From positions 1 through 32,013 of IMG/VR virus record IMGVR_UViG_3300046530_000039: a DNA stretch of 32,013 nt; one strand, written 5' to 3'. Both the position numbers and the translations under genes were made by a program. This document shows positions 1 through 6,964 of this stretch, piece after piece. The notes below the pieces were generated by a model, which was given only the letters and a program-made list of their open reading frames with translations, did not search any database and was not told where the DNA came from. Source of the stretch: a virus. Position 1 is the stretch's first letter, and each line of letters starts with the position of its first letter.

Positions 1-1
1 C

Positions 2-580
2 AAGGTCGGAGAAAAATCCGAGGAAGGGTCGGAAAAATCTCCGACAAATCAGGATACCAATCATCAGGGTACTAATCAGGATACCAGTCAGGGCTTGCAA
101 GGCAGCCCGGACAAGCCGGCCCGCAATCTGGTTCTGGTGGTTGATCGCACCGATACGCCACGGGTTGAGATTCCCGCTGACATGCCAGGCCCAAAAGACC
201 AGTCCTGCAAAACCTTCAAGGTCTGGGCGAACTACGCCATGGCCTACCGCAAGCGCTACAGCACCTGGCCGGTTTGGAACGCCAAGGTCGGCGGGCAGCT
301 CGGCCAACTGGTCGACCGCCTCGGCGCCGATGTCGCCCACCACGTCGCTGCCCACTTCCTGAAAACCAGCGATGCCGCTGTGCTGCGCAAGTGTCACAGC
401 CTCAACGAGCTGCTGGCCAACGCCGAAAGTTACCACACGCAGTGGGTGACGGGGCAGCGCATCAACGGGACAACTGCCCGCCAGATGGAACGTACCGAAG
501 CGAACGTGTCCGCCGCCGAGCAGGCCGCGCAAATGGTCTTGGCTAAGCGCCAAGCGGGAGAGCGCAATGAGTACCTTTGA
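2..580 (+). CDS. Phage replication initiator (lambda O-like), C-terminal part
   Basis: The reading frame is open from the left edge of the window (codons from base 2), so the N-terminus, where the DNA-binding domain of this family normally lies, is missing. The first ~30 visible residues are a polar repetitive linker (E/S/K-rich, then Asn-Gln-Asp-Thr repeats). A folded, Trp-rich C-terminal region follows (KTFKVWANYAMAYRKRY, then WPVWNAKVGGQLGQLVDRLG), which resembles the C-terminal part of replication proteins in Pseudomonas prophages. In lambda, O binds the origin inside its own gene and recruits P and DnaB; here too the linker DNA is repetitive. The next gene starts inside the last codons, indicating translational coupling. 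The family call rests on the C-terminal resemblance and on the position upstream of nin-type genes; an alternative is another DnaD/DnaT-type primosome protein. Confidence 0.6.
   Translation, partial: KVGEKSEEGSEKSPTNQDTNHQGTNQDTSQGLQGSPDKPARNLVLVVDRTDTPRVEIPADMPGPKDQSCKTFKVWANYAMAYRKRYSTWPVWNAKVGGQLGQLVDRLGADVAHHVAAHFLKTSDAAVLRKCHSLNELLANAESYHTQWVTGQRINGTTARQMERTEANVSAAEQAAQMVLAKRQAGERNEYL
4..94 (+). repeat. Iteron-like repeats inside the replication gene, candidate origin
   Basis: Two imperfect copies of GGTCGGA-A-rich-TCCGA occur at 4-22 and 27-45. The second is a perfect inverted repeat, GTCGGA/TCCGAC, with a 6-base spacer (28-45). ATCAGGATACC-type units follow, starting at 48, 63 and 75, with a shortened one at 87, so the spacing is 15, 12 and 12 bases. 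They encode the Asn-Gln-Asp-Thr linker. Lambdoid phages keep their origin as iterons within the O gene, so this may be the right part of the origin. The repeats could instead be only a protein linker repeat; the window edge hides any further copies. Confidence 0.45.
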
Positions 581-1364
581 AATGAACGATCAGCAGGTTG
601 CTGGGCTTGCTGCAGCGATCTGCGCCACCGCCGAGGCCATGGGTCAGGAAATGAACCCAGGTACCGCGGCGATCATGGCCGAAGATCTCTGTTCTTACCC
701 GGTGCAGGTGGTGAAGGCTGCACTGAAGGCCTGCCGCTTTGAGGTGAAAGGCAAGTTGGCAATGGCTGACATTCTCCAGCGCGTCCAGGTTGCTGATGGT
801 CGCCCGGGCAAGGACGAAGCATGGGCGATCGCCATGACCACAAATGACGAGTTTGAAACCGTGGTGCTGACCGACGAGATTCAGCTCGCCTTGGCAGCTG
901 CAAAACCTGTCCTCGACGCCGGCGACAAGGTCGGTGCACGCATGGCGTTCAACAGTGCTTACGAGCGTCTGGTGGGGCAGGCTCGGGAGGACGGCAAGGA
1001 GGTGAACTGGCATGTGTCTGTCGGCTTCGACGCCAATCGTCGGACGCAGGCGATCACCAAAGCCGTACAAATGCAGCGAATCCCACAGGACCGTGCTCAG
1101 CAGTACTTGGCCGACTTGAGTGTCGCGCCGGTCACTGAAGACGGTCGGGCCGTCGTCGCGCTGCTCACCGGTGAGATCGCTCGGCCTTCGCCAAGGCAGC
1201 GCGAGAAACTCGCCGCAGTGAAGGATTCGATGCTCGCAATGCGAAAAGAATCTGCTGAGAAAAAAACAGAACTGCGAATTCAGTACGCCAACGATTTGGC
1301 TGATCGCCGGGAGCTGCTGATCCAGCAGGCCGAACAATTGGAAGCAAGGAGCGCTGCTCAATGA
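567..1364 (+). CDS. Putative phage replication protein in the helicase-loader (P) position
   Basis: This 265-residue soluble protein starts 14 bases inside the preceding replication gene, with GGGAG upstream of the ATG. The N-terminal half is helical, with a segment (VVKAALKACRFEVKGKLAMADILQRVQ, read in two parts) that recalls the helical region of phage P-type helicase loaders. The C-terminal ~60 residues are charged and probably coiled-coil (KESAEKKTELRIQYANDLAD). No Walker A motif is visible, so it is not an AAA+ DnaC-type loader. Its slot directly after the O-like gene is where lambda P sits, which is the main reason for the call. It could be another early protein of unknown function. Confidence 0.45.
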   Translation: MSTFEMNDQQVAGLAAAICATAEAMGQEMNPGTAAIMAEDLCSYPVQVVKAALKACRFEVKGKLAMADILQRVQVADGRPGKDEAWAIAMTTNDEFETVVLTDEIQLALAAAKPVLDAGDKVGARMAFNSAYERLVGQAREDGKEVNWHVSVGFDANRRTQAITKAVQMQRIPQDRAQQYLADLSVAPVTEDGRAVVALLTGEIARPSPRQREKLAAVKDSMLAMRKESAEKKTELRIQYANDLADRRELLIQQAEQLEARSAAQ

Positions 1365-1588
1365 TCATCGACAAACAAAAACTCCAGAAGCTGCTGTGGA
1401 GTGAAGTCGCCTCCTGGAAGGCTGACTGCGAGGAGTGGAAGCAGAACGCCGAGGCACTCGGTGAATTCCTCGGTGAGAAGACAATGGAGGAGGTGGCGCT
1501 TGAGCTGCTGACCGAGAACGAACGGCTGACACAGCAACTCGGTGAGCTGATCAACGGATTGCCGAACAAGGTGGCCACCCATGGCTGA
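1361..1588 (+). CDS. Small hypothetical early phage protein
   Basis: This 75-residue protein starts in an ATGA overlap with the preceding gene and ends 8 bases inside the next one, so it is a translationally coupled member of the early operon. It is acidic and helical, with a Trp-rich N-terminus (LLWSEVASWKADCEEWKQNA) and a C-terminal heptad-like helix (ELLTENERLTQQLGELI) that may dimerise. No family is recognised. The tight packing and overlap on both sides argue that it is real. Function unknown. Confidence 0.6.
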   Translation: MIIDKQKLQKLLWSEVASWKADCEEWKQNAEALGEFLGEKTMEEVALELLTENERLTQQLGELINGLPNKVATHG

Positions 1589-2051
1589 CAAAATCTCCGT
1601 GAACTGTCAGGCGAAACTCTCCGAGGCCATCACGAAGCTTAGCGCCATGTACCGCGACAAGAAGTTCGTCGTGGTTTCTCTGCGCCCGGGTAAAGACCGC
1701 ACGCTGGATCAAAACCGGCTGTGGTTCGCGATGTACAAGCGGATTGCCGAGATGACCCAGATCGGCGACGAGGCCGACGCCCGCCGGTACTGCAAGTTGC
1801 ACGTCGGCGTACAGATCCTCCTGAACGAGGACGCCGGGTTTCAGGCTGAGTGGTACCGGGTCATGCGACACCTGCCGTACGAGACGAAGCTGGCCATGAT
1901 GGGCGGCTGCCATCTGTTCGGCCCGGACGGCTTCCCGGTGACAAGCCTGTTCAATCGCGCTCAAGGCGTGGCGTACACCGACCGGATCGTCGCGCGCTTC
2001 GCTCAGCAGGGCGTGTACTTCGATGATCTTCTGAGCCAGGAGGCTGCATGA
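1581..2051 (+). CDS. ninB: NinB-like phage recombination protein
   Basis: This 156-residue protein lies immediately before NinG, as in the nin region of lambdoid phages. The motif KDRTLDQNRLWFAMYKRI (about residues 34-51) matches the conserved 'R-LDQNR' segment of NinB (lambda Orf), a single-strand DNA-associated recombination mediator that can substitute for host RecFOR. Downstream, RRYCKLHVGVQIL resembles the longer NinB variants of Pseudomonas and Salmonella phages. It overlaps both neighbours by a few bases. The family assignment rests on the DQNR motif and on gene order. Confidence 0.65.
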   Translation: MADKISVNCQAKLSEAITKLSAMYRDKKFVVVSLRPGKDRTLDQNRLWFAMYKRIAEMTQIGDEADARRYCKLHVGVQILLNEDAGFQAEWYRVMRHLPYETKLAMMGGCHLFGPDGFPVTSLFNRAQGVAYTDRIVARFAQQGVYFDDLLSQEAA

Positions 2052-2653
2052 CGATTGAACGGAAGCAGCCCAAACCGAAGAAATGCCGCGTTGCTACTTG
2101 CAGGGCCTCATTCGTCCCATCGCGGATGGGGCAGGCGGTTTGCAGTCCTGCATGCGCATTGATCGACGCGCCAAAGAATCAGGACAAAGCGCGCAAGGCC
2201 ATCGCCCAGCGCGATCGCCGAGATATCCAGGTGCGCAAGGAGAAGCTGAAGAGTAGGGCGGATCACCTCCGCGAAGCCCAGGCCGCCGTGAACGAGTACG
2301 TCCGCCTACGTGACGTGCACCTCCCGTGCATCAGCTGCGACTCGATGCCGAACGACAACGACCTGATGACTGGCAGCCGCTGGGACGCAGGCCACTACCG
2401 ATCCGTCGGCGCCTGTCCGGAGCTTCGCTTCGAGCCGCTGAACATTCACCGCCAGTGCGTGAAGTGCAACCGCAATCTGTCCGGAAACGCAGTCGAGTAC
2501 CGCATCCGGTTGGTACAACGCATCGGCGCCGAGAAGGTGGCATGGCTTGAAGGGCCTCATCCGGCCTGCAAGCACACCGTCGAAGAAATCAAAACCATCA
2601 AGGCCGAATACCGAGCCAAGACCCGAGAACTGAAAAAGGGGCAGGCAGCATGA
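2048..2653 (+). CDS. ninG: NinG (Rap-like) recombination endonuclease
   Basis: This 201-residue protein carries the signature of NinG, the lambda Rap protein, a structure-specific nuclease that cleaves Holliday junctions and D-loops during phage recombination. An N-terminal zinc-ribbon-like cluster has C13, C18, C32 and C36. The nuclease-like core has CISC (C94, C97), WDAGHYRS (H116) and HRQCVKCN (H134, C137, C140), an arrangement like HNH-type metal sites. The start is in an ATGA overlap with the NinB-like gene and the end overlaps the next start by 4 bases. Length and order fit the family; this is one of the surest calls of the early region. Confidence 0.9.
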   Translation: MTIERKQPKPKKCRVATCRASFVPSRMGQAVCSPACALIDAPKNQDKARKAIAQRDRRDIQVRKEKLKSRADHLREAQAAVNEYVRLRDVHLPCISCDSMPNDNDLMTGSRWDAGHYRSVGACPELRFEPLNIHRQCVKCNRNLSGNAVEYRIRLVQRIGAEKVAWLEGPHPACKHTVEEIKTIKAEYRAKTRELKKGQAA

Positions 2654-3330
2654 ACTACCACAACGTGATTTCAGCAGTAGTCCGGTCCTTGGCCGCTGAG
2701 ACCATAAACAGCTCAGGCGGCTGCAACGTCGAGCCGCGGGTTCAAGCCAGCAAGCTCAAAGGGGAGATATCCGGGAAGGATGCGGCGCTGTTGGCTGACT
2801 GCATCGTGCACAAGCTTCTGCACGCCCAGCTCGCCCCGCGACACTGGAACGCCCTGGTGGCGAAGTACAGCACGCACCGTGGCCGCAAGATCGATTCCAT
2901 CGGGCGGCTGGTCGCCGTGGTGAAGACGCCGGCACCGCAGCGCTTCACTCAGCAGGCCGTTCTGGTTTGGGCGGTACCGCAACAGATGAAAGGCATCCAG
3001 AGAGCGGTAACCCAGATCAAGGCACCGAAGCACCGCGAGAACAAGGAAGAACGGCAGTGGGATTGGCGCAACGCGGCAGCAGATGCGGACATTGCCCGTG
3101 CCAACAAGCATGCGCGCGCCGTAGCAGAGGACAAGCCCGGCGAGATGATCGTCCTGGCCGATTCGAACTACGACATGACGAACTGGGATTCCCAAGGACT
3201 TACAGAGCGCACTTACCAGCGCTGGAACAAGGCCATCAAGGACGGCTTGGAGTCACTTGTGAACGAGGCTCTGGTCGAGGCACAGCACATGCTTGAAGCG
3301 GTCGGAGTGCTGGAAAGCGAGGCGGCATGA
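2650..3330 (+). CDS. Protein in the late antiterminator (Q) position
   Basis: This 226-residue protein starts in an ATGA overlap with NinG and is the last gene of the early operon. Lambdoid phages carry the late antiterminator Q here; Q binds near the late promoter and lets polymerase ignore terminators. Visible features are a basic segment (YSTHRGRKIDSIGRLV), an aromatic middle, and a C-terminal part (TERTYQRWNKAIKDGLESLV, then a long helix) that could be a helix-turn-helix. It lacks the zinc-binding cysteines of lambda Q, so any relation would be to another Q type. The function is inferred mainly from position and from the promoter-terminator pair just downstream. Confidence 0.4.
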   Translation: MNYHNVISAVVRSLAAETINSSGGCNVEPRVQASKLKGEISGKDAALLADCIVHKLLHAQLAPRHWNALVAKYSTHRGRKIDSIGRLVAVVKTPAPQRFTQQAVLVWAVPQQMKGIQRAVTQIKAPKHRENKEERQWDWRNAAADADIARANKHARAVAEDKPGEMIVLADSNYDMTNWDSQGLTERTYQRWNKAIKDGLESLVNEALVEAQHMLEAVGVLESEAA

Positions 3331-3349
3331 AATAGTCCCTCAAAAGGGC

Positions 3350-3379
3350 TTGCATTGTCATGTCGCCATGTCGCATTAT
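3350..3379 (+). promoter_or_regulatory. Candidate late promoter (pR'-like)
   Basis: TTGCAT at 3350-3355 and CATTAT at 3374-3379 are separated by 18 bases and lie 20 bases after the Q-position gene. An intrinsic terminator begins about 40 bases beyond the predicted transcription start. This promoter-short leader-terminator order is that of lambda pR'/tR'. Each hexamer departs from the sigma-70 consensus, so the site is a prediction. Confidence 0.4.
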
Positions 3380-3422
3380 TCACCCATCCTGTCATTCCTG
3401 CGTGTGTAGGACTGACGAACGA

Positions 3423-3452
3423 AACCCGGCCACAGCGCCGGGTTTTTTGTTT
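3423..3452 (+). terminator. Intrinsic terminator (tR'-like)
   Basis: The stem AACCCGGC (3423-3430) pairs with GCCGGGTT (3437-3444) around a 6-base loop and is followed by a T-rich tract. It ends a non-coding stretch of 177 bases between the early operon and the next gene; apart from this hairpin and the candidate promoter nothing else is seen there. Confidence 0.8.
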
Positions 3453-3507
3453 TGAGATGCGCGATATTGTGGCAATGTGACACCTCCAAACCATCGGAGG
3501 GTTATAA

Positions 3508-3981
3508 ATGTCCCGTTTTGCGCAGTTGCGTCAATTGAAGCAAAAACAAGACGAAGCGATTCGCGAGTATTGGCACGACCTACAAGGTACGGCCGGCGTT
3601 ATTCGGAAGGGGTTTTCGGATTATTTAGAGCTTCCGCACGAATTTTATCGTGATGAGGATGGGGACGAGGTTCCCTATGTCCGTCTCGCCAAGAAAGTGA
3701 ATGGTGAATACAAGTACGTCATGCTCCACGAACTCCCGGGGCAGGATTCGTTTCTTGAGTTCTATATTGGGCTGACTATCGATAGGGATGTGAACACATA
3801 CCCGAAGCAGAATGTCTTCACTTTTTTGAGAATGAAGAAAGAGGAAGGTGGTTATCTGGTTGTTTCGCAAGAAAACAACATCTCGCTGACGATTTCAATT
3901 TCCGACGGCACTGCTGATTTTTCTGTGCTCTATGAAGCAATGTTTGAGCTGCTCAAGAACCATTTTAGCTTTAAGCCATGA
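3508..3981 (+). CDS. Hypothetical cargo protein between Q position and holin
   Basis: This 157-residue protein has a good ribosome binding site (CGGAGGG, 7 bases before the ATG). It is more AT-rich than the phage genes around it and is bracketed by two intrinsic terminators (3423-3452 and 4009-4034), the layout of an inserted accessory gene ('moron'). The N-terminus is a charged helix (RQLKQKQDEAIREYWHDLQG); the rest is a mixed alpha/beta soluble protein with no signal peptide or membrane segment. I recognise no family. If the candidate late promoter is real, it would be the first late gene. Confidence 0.6.
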   Translation: MSRFAQLRQLKQKQDEAIREYWHDLQGTAGVIRKGFSDYLELPHEFYRDEDGDEVPYVRLAKKVNGEYKYVMLHELPGQDSFLEFYIGLTIDRDVNTYPKQNVFTFLRMKKEEGGYLVVSQENNISLTISISDGTADFSVLYEAMFELLKNHFSFKP

Positions 3982-4008
3982 TGTAGTTTGCGGACTTCAC
4001 CCATACCA

Positions 4009-4034
4009 AGCCTCGGCACTCGCCGGGGCTTTTT
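4009..4034 (+). terminator. Intrinsic terminator upstream of holin
   Basis: The stem AGCCTCGGC (4009-4017) pairs with GCCGGGGCT (4022-4030), with one G-T pair, around the loop ACTC, and runs into a T tract. It closes off the accessory gene upstream; the holin starts about 110 bases later. Confidence 0.75.
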
Positions 4035-4146
4035 CGTTTTCGGCTCCCCACACCCATTGCTCCGAGCTGGGAGTGCCGTTGGAGCTGATTCAATCTGCAG
4101 GTCACGGCCTGCCACATTCCTGACTCCCTGAAGGGGAGGAACTGAG

Positions 4147-4479
4147 ATGCCAAACATGCCAGACAAACCAGACACATGGGCGATAGCGCTTGCGTGGTTG
4201 AGCCAGCATTCGCCGATCCTCTATGCGGCTGCGCTGTCCTGCGCCATGGCCGTCTTGCGGATCACCTACGGTGGCGGCACGCGTCGCCAGATGCTGGTGG
4301 AGGGTGCCATCTGCGGTGGCCTGACCCTGACGATCATCAGCGGGCTGGACTTCTTCGGGTTGCCCCAGAGCATGGCCACCTTCGCCGGTGGTTGGGTTGG
4401 CTTCCTGGGAGTGGAGAAGATCCGCAATATCGCGGACCGGGTGACTGACTTCAAGCTTCCCACCCGCAAGGCGGAGTAA
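4147..4479 (+). CDS. Holin, lambda S-like family
   Basis: This 110-residue inner-membrane protein has three hydrophobic segments, at about residues 22-43, 48-72 and 76-95, with a basic C-terminal tail (DRVTDFKLPTRKAE). Size, topology and the SPILYAAALSCAMAVLRITYG segment fit the phage holin family that includes lambda S. It would form the lesion that triggers lysis and releases the endolysin. The start has a strong ribosome binding site (GGGGAGGAACTGAG). No dual start is evident, so an S105/S107-type antiholin is not visible. The endolysin is not adjacent; it lies about 25 kb downstream. Confidence 0.85.
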   Translation: MPNMPDKPDTWAIALAWLSQHSPILYAAALSCAMAVLRITYGGGTRRQMLVEGAICGGLTLTIISGLDFFGLPQSMATFAGGWVGFLGVEKIRNIADRVTDFKLPTRKAE

Positions 4480-4520
4480 GTCGCGACACGTTTCGCGAAT
4501 CAGCAAATTGTGTCGCGACA
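4480..4520. repeat. Cluster of TCGCGA palindromes
   Basis: Three palindromes share a TCGCGA core: GTCGCGAC at 4480-4487, TTCGCGAA at 4492-4499 and TGTCGCGACA at 4511-4520. The outer two also form an inverted repeat, GTCGCGACAC/GTGTCGCGAC, which could fold as a large hairpin. It lies between the holin and the 3' end of the reverse-strand gene. No T-run follows directly on either strand, so it is not a standard terminator. Protein binding or RNA structure are both possible. Confidence 0.5.
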
Positions 4521-4554
4521 CTGGACTCAGGATGAGCAACATTTTTTACAGAAG

Positions 4555-4887
4555 CTACAGGCTCACCAAGTAAAGCTTCCTGCACATCTCCCATGCGAAG
4601 TTTCCATTAACCCTTATGGCTTTGTCGTCTTTGCCGTGCGGAATCAATACATCCTGAACACCACCGAGCGCTGCTCGATAGTCGGAAGGGTCAGCCTCCG
4701 GCGAAACATTGCGGCTCAAATGCGGCAAAAAGCCATTCTGGTGAAGCAGCTCAGAAGATTGGGTCAGTCTCTCTTTTGCATGAGATTTGACTGATTCCCG
4801 CTTTTCCCCCTGTTTGCTGAGGTACATATTTGCTGCTACGTACTCGCGAGCCGAGATGAGCAGTTCGTCTTCAGTTGCCATTTCCAT
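4555..4887 (-). CDS. Hypothetical reverse-strand protein between holin and terminase
   Basis: This 110-residue protein reads against the flanking late genes. I place the start at the fifth codon of the longest frame because GGAG lies 6 bases before that ATG. The N-terminus (MEMATEDELLISAREYVAAN) is a plausible amphipathic helix; the protein is soluble, with no signal peptide. A competing forward frame (4510-4794, GTG start) lacks a ribosome binding site and looks like a shadow. No family is recognised. The reverse orientation within a late operon suggests expression in the lysogen as a moron, but no strong promoter is visible upstream. Confidence 0.5.
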   Translation of the reverse strand: MEMATEDELLISAREYVAANMYLSKQGEKRESVKSHAKERLTQSSELLHQNGFLPHLSRNVSPEADPSDYRAALGGVQDVLIPHGKDDKAIRVNGNFAWEMCRKLYLVSL

Positions 4888-4953
4888 AAAGCACTCCATA
4901 AGGTCGTTTTACATAGATTGGGGCGACATACCTAAAAGCAACTTGGAATCGAT

Positions 4954-5475
4954 ATGACCGTAAAGCAACCCGACTGGGAGGCGATCGAACGAGCCTACCG
5001 GGCTGGTCTGCTTTCCCTGCGCGCCATCGCCTCAGAGCATGGAGTAGCGCACAACACGATTATGAAGCGCGCCGAGAAGGAAGGCTGGCAGCGAGACCTG
5101 ACGAGCAAGGTCAGATCCGCCGTAAAGGACAAGGTGACCAGATCGGTGACCACGGATGGTGACCAGAAGAAACTGGTCACTGATGCCGAGATCATCGAAG
5201 AGGCCTCCGATCAAGCGGCGGCGATAGTGCTTGCCCACCGATCCGGTTTGGCTCAGTGGCGAGGCATTGCGAGCAAGCTCAGCACGTTCCTCGCCAGCGT
5301 CACAGTTACTGAAGAAAACCACGGCGACTTCGCTCGGTCACTCAATGCTGGCGTCGACGCTCAGCTCAAGGTGATCAAGGGCGAGCGCCAAGCATTCAAC
5401 CTGGACACGGAAGAGGGCGACAAGACAGTCGACACCCTGGCCGCGATGATGGACGAACTATCGAAGGACGCCTGA
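4954..5475 (+). CDS. terS: Terminase small subunit
   Basis: This 173-residue protein lies directly before the large terminase. Residues 1-50 hold a helix-turn-helix (LLSLRAIASEHGVAHNTIMK) followed by EKEGWQRDL, typical of small terminase subunits that recognise the packaging site and feed DNA to the motor. The central part is helical and suited to ring oligomerisation; the acidic C-terminus (DKTVDTLAAMMDELSKDA) is the usual contact with the large subunit. One base separates it from the next gene. Confidence 0.85.
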   Translation: MTVKQPDWEAIERAYRAGLLSLRAIASEHGVAHNTIMKRAEKEGWQRDLTSKVRSAVKDKVTRSVTTDGDQKKLVTDAEIIEEASDQAAAIVLAHRSGLAQWRGIASKLSTFLASVTVTEENHGDFARSLNAGVDAQLKVIKGERQAFNLDTEEGDKTVDTLAAMMDELSKDA

Positions 5476-5476
5476 C

Positions 5477-6964
5477 ATGAAGCCCGAGCACATGAAGCTG
5501 CTACGGGATAAGCGTTGGCGGTTGAACAATCTCTACTTCATCACCGATAAGCAGGGCAAAAAAGTCCGATTCCGGATGACGGACGAGCAGATCGAATACT
5601 TCGACGGGATGCATACCCGCAACATCATCCTGAAGGCTCGGCAGCTTGGTTTTACGACTGAGTGCTGCATCATCCAGCTGGACGCCGCTCTGTTCGAGTC
5701 GGCCAAGTGCGCATTGATCGCCCACACCCTGAATGACGCCAAGCGCCTGTTCCGGGAGAAGGTGAAATACGCTTATGACAACTTGCCGAAAGAGATCCGC
5801 GCCGCAAACCCTGCGAGCAACGACGCCGCCGGTGAGCTGGTGTTCAGCAAAGGCGGCTCGCTCTACGTCAGCACATCGTTCCGGGGCGGCACGCTACGTT
5901 ACCTGCACGTATCCGAGTTCGGGAAGATCTGCGCTAAGTTTCCGCACAAGGCCCGTGAGATCGTCACCGGTGCCTTCGAGGCCGTGGCCACCGACTGCTT
6001 TGTCACGATCGAATCGACGGCAGAGGGCCGGGCTGGCTACTTTTTCGACTACTCACAGAGTGCCGAGAAGCAGTTGCTGTCCGGTACGCCGCTCGGCAAG
6101 CTGGACTGGAAGTTTTTCTTCTTCAGTTGGTGGAAGAACAAGGCCTACTGGCTCGATCCAGCTGAGGCGATCATCCCGCAGCGCCTGACCGACTACTTCA
6201 ACGAGTTGTTCGCCAAGCACGGCATCGACACGAACCCGGGCCAGCGCGCCTGGTATGCCGCCAAGGAGAAGACCCTCGGCGACGACATGAAGCGGGAATA
6301 CCCGTCGATCCCAGCCGAAGCCTTCCAGCAGTCGATCGAGGGCGCCTACTACGCCCAGCAGTTCACCAAACTGTATGCCGCTCAGCGCATCGGCGCGATA
6401 CCGAACAACAGCCATCTGCCGGTGATGACCTTCTGGGACATCGGCGTCAGCGACTCCACGGCTATCTGGTTCGTGCGCCAAGTTGGCGAAGAGTTTCACG
6501 TCATCGACTACTACGAGAACTCAGGCGAGGGCCTGCGGCACTACATGAAGGTGCTGAAGGACAAGTGTTACACCTACTCCGAACACTGGGGGCCGCACGA
6601 CATAGACAACCGCGAGTTCGGCAGCGATGCCAAGACCCGCCGCGAGTTGGCCCGTGAGGGTTACGAGATCGACGGGGAGAAATACAGCATGACCTTCGAG
6701 GTGGTCCCCAAGCTTGGCGTCAACGACGGTATCGAACAGGTTCGCGAGATCTTGCCGAGGTGTGTGTTTGATGAATCCAAGTGCGAAGAGGGGATCGGTT
6801 GTCTCGAAAACTACCGGAAAGAATGGGACGACAAGCGCGGCTGCTGGAAAAACAACCCGCTCCATGACTGGACCTCTCACGGATCCGACGGATTCCGGTA
6901 CTTCGCTGTGGCGAAGAGCGCCCGGAAGCCGGCCACCAAAATCAGAATGGGATTTGCACGCTGA
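5477..6964 (+). CDS. terL: Terminase large subunit
   Basis: This 495-residue protein is the packaging motor ATPase and nuclease. The adenine/Walker A region is KARQLGFTT (about residues 53-61). LHVSEFGK (143-150) gives the Walker B side with catalytic E147. The C-terminal RNase H-like nuclease begins at FWDIGVSDS (D321), continues with GPHD (H374, D375), and has further acidic residues near HDWTSHGSDGFRY (D464, D471). Length and domain order are normal for the family and the frame is intact. It overlaps the portal start by one base (TGATG), indicating coupled translation. Confidence 0.95.
   Translation: MKPEHMKLLRDKRWRLNNLYFITDKQGKKVRFRMTDEQIEYFDGMHTRNIILKARQLGFTTECCIIQLDAALFESAKCALIAHTLNDAKRLFREKVKYAYDNLPKEIRAANPASNDAAGELVFSKGGSLYVSTSFRGGTLRYLHVSEFGKICAKFPHKAREIVTGAFEAVATDCFVTIESTAEGRAGYFFDYSQSAEKQLLSGTPLGKLDWKFFFFSWWKNKAYWLDPAEAIIPQRLTDYFNELFAKHGIDTNPGQRAWYAAKEKTLGDDMKREYPSIPAEAFQQSIEGAYYAQQFTKLYAAQRIGAIPNNSHLPVMTFWDIGVSDSTAIWFVRQVGEEFHVIDYYENSGEGLRHYMKVLKDKCYTYSEHWGPHDIDNREFGSDAKTRRELAREGYEIDGEKYSMTFEVVPKLGVNDGIEQVREILPRCVFDESKCEEGIGCLENYRKEWDDKRGCWKNNPLHDWTSHGSDGFRYFAVAKSARKPATKIRMGFAR

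Noticed and set aside
543-1361. Long reverse frame of 272 codons opposite the replication-associated gene
   Set aside because: It is the mirror of a coupled early gene, has atypical residue content (many Cys, His, Leu) and no ribosome binding site.
4510-4794. Forward frame of 94 codons opposite the reverse-strand gene at 4555-4887
   Set aside because: It opens with GTG inside the TCGCGA palindrome cluster, has no ribosome binding site, and its protein looks like the antisense of the better supported reverse gene.
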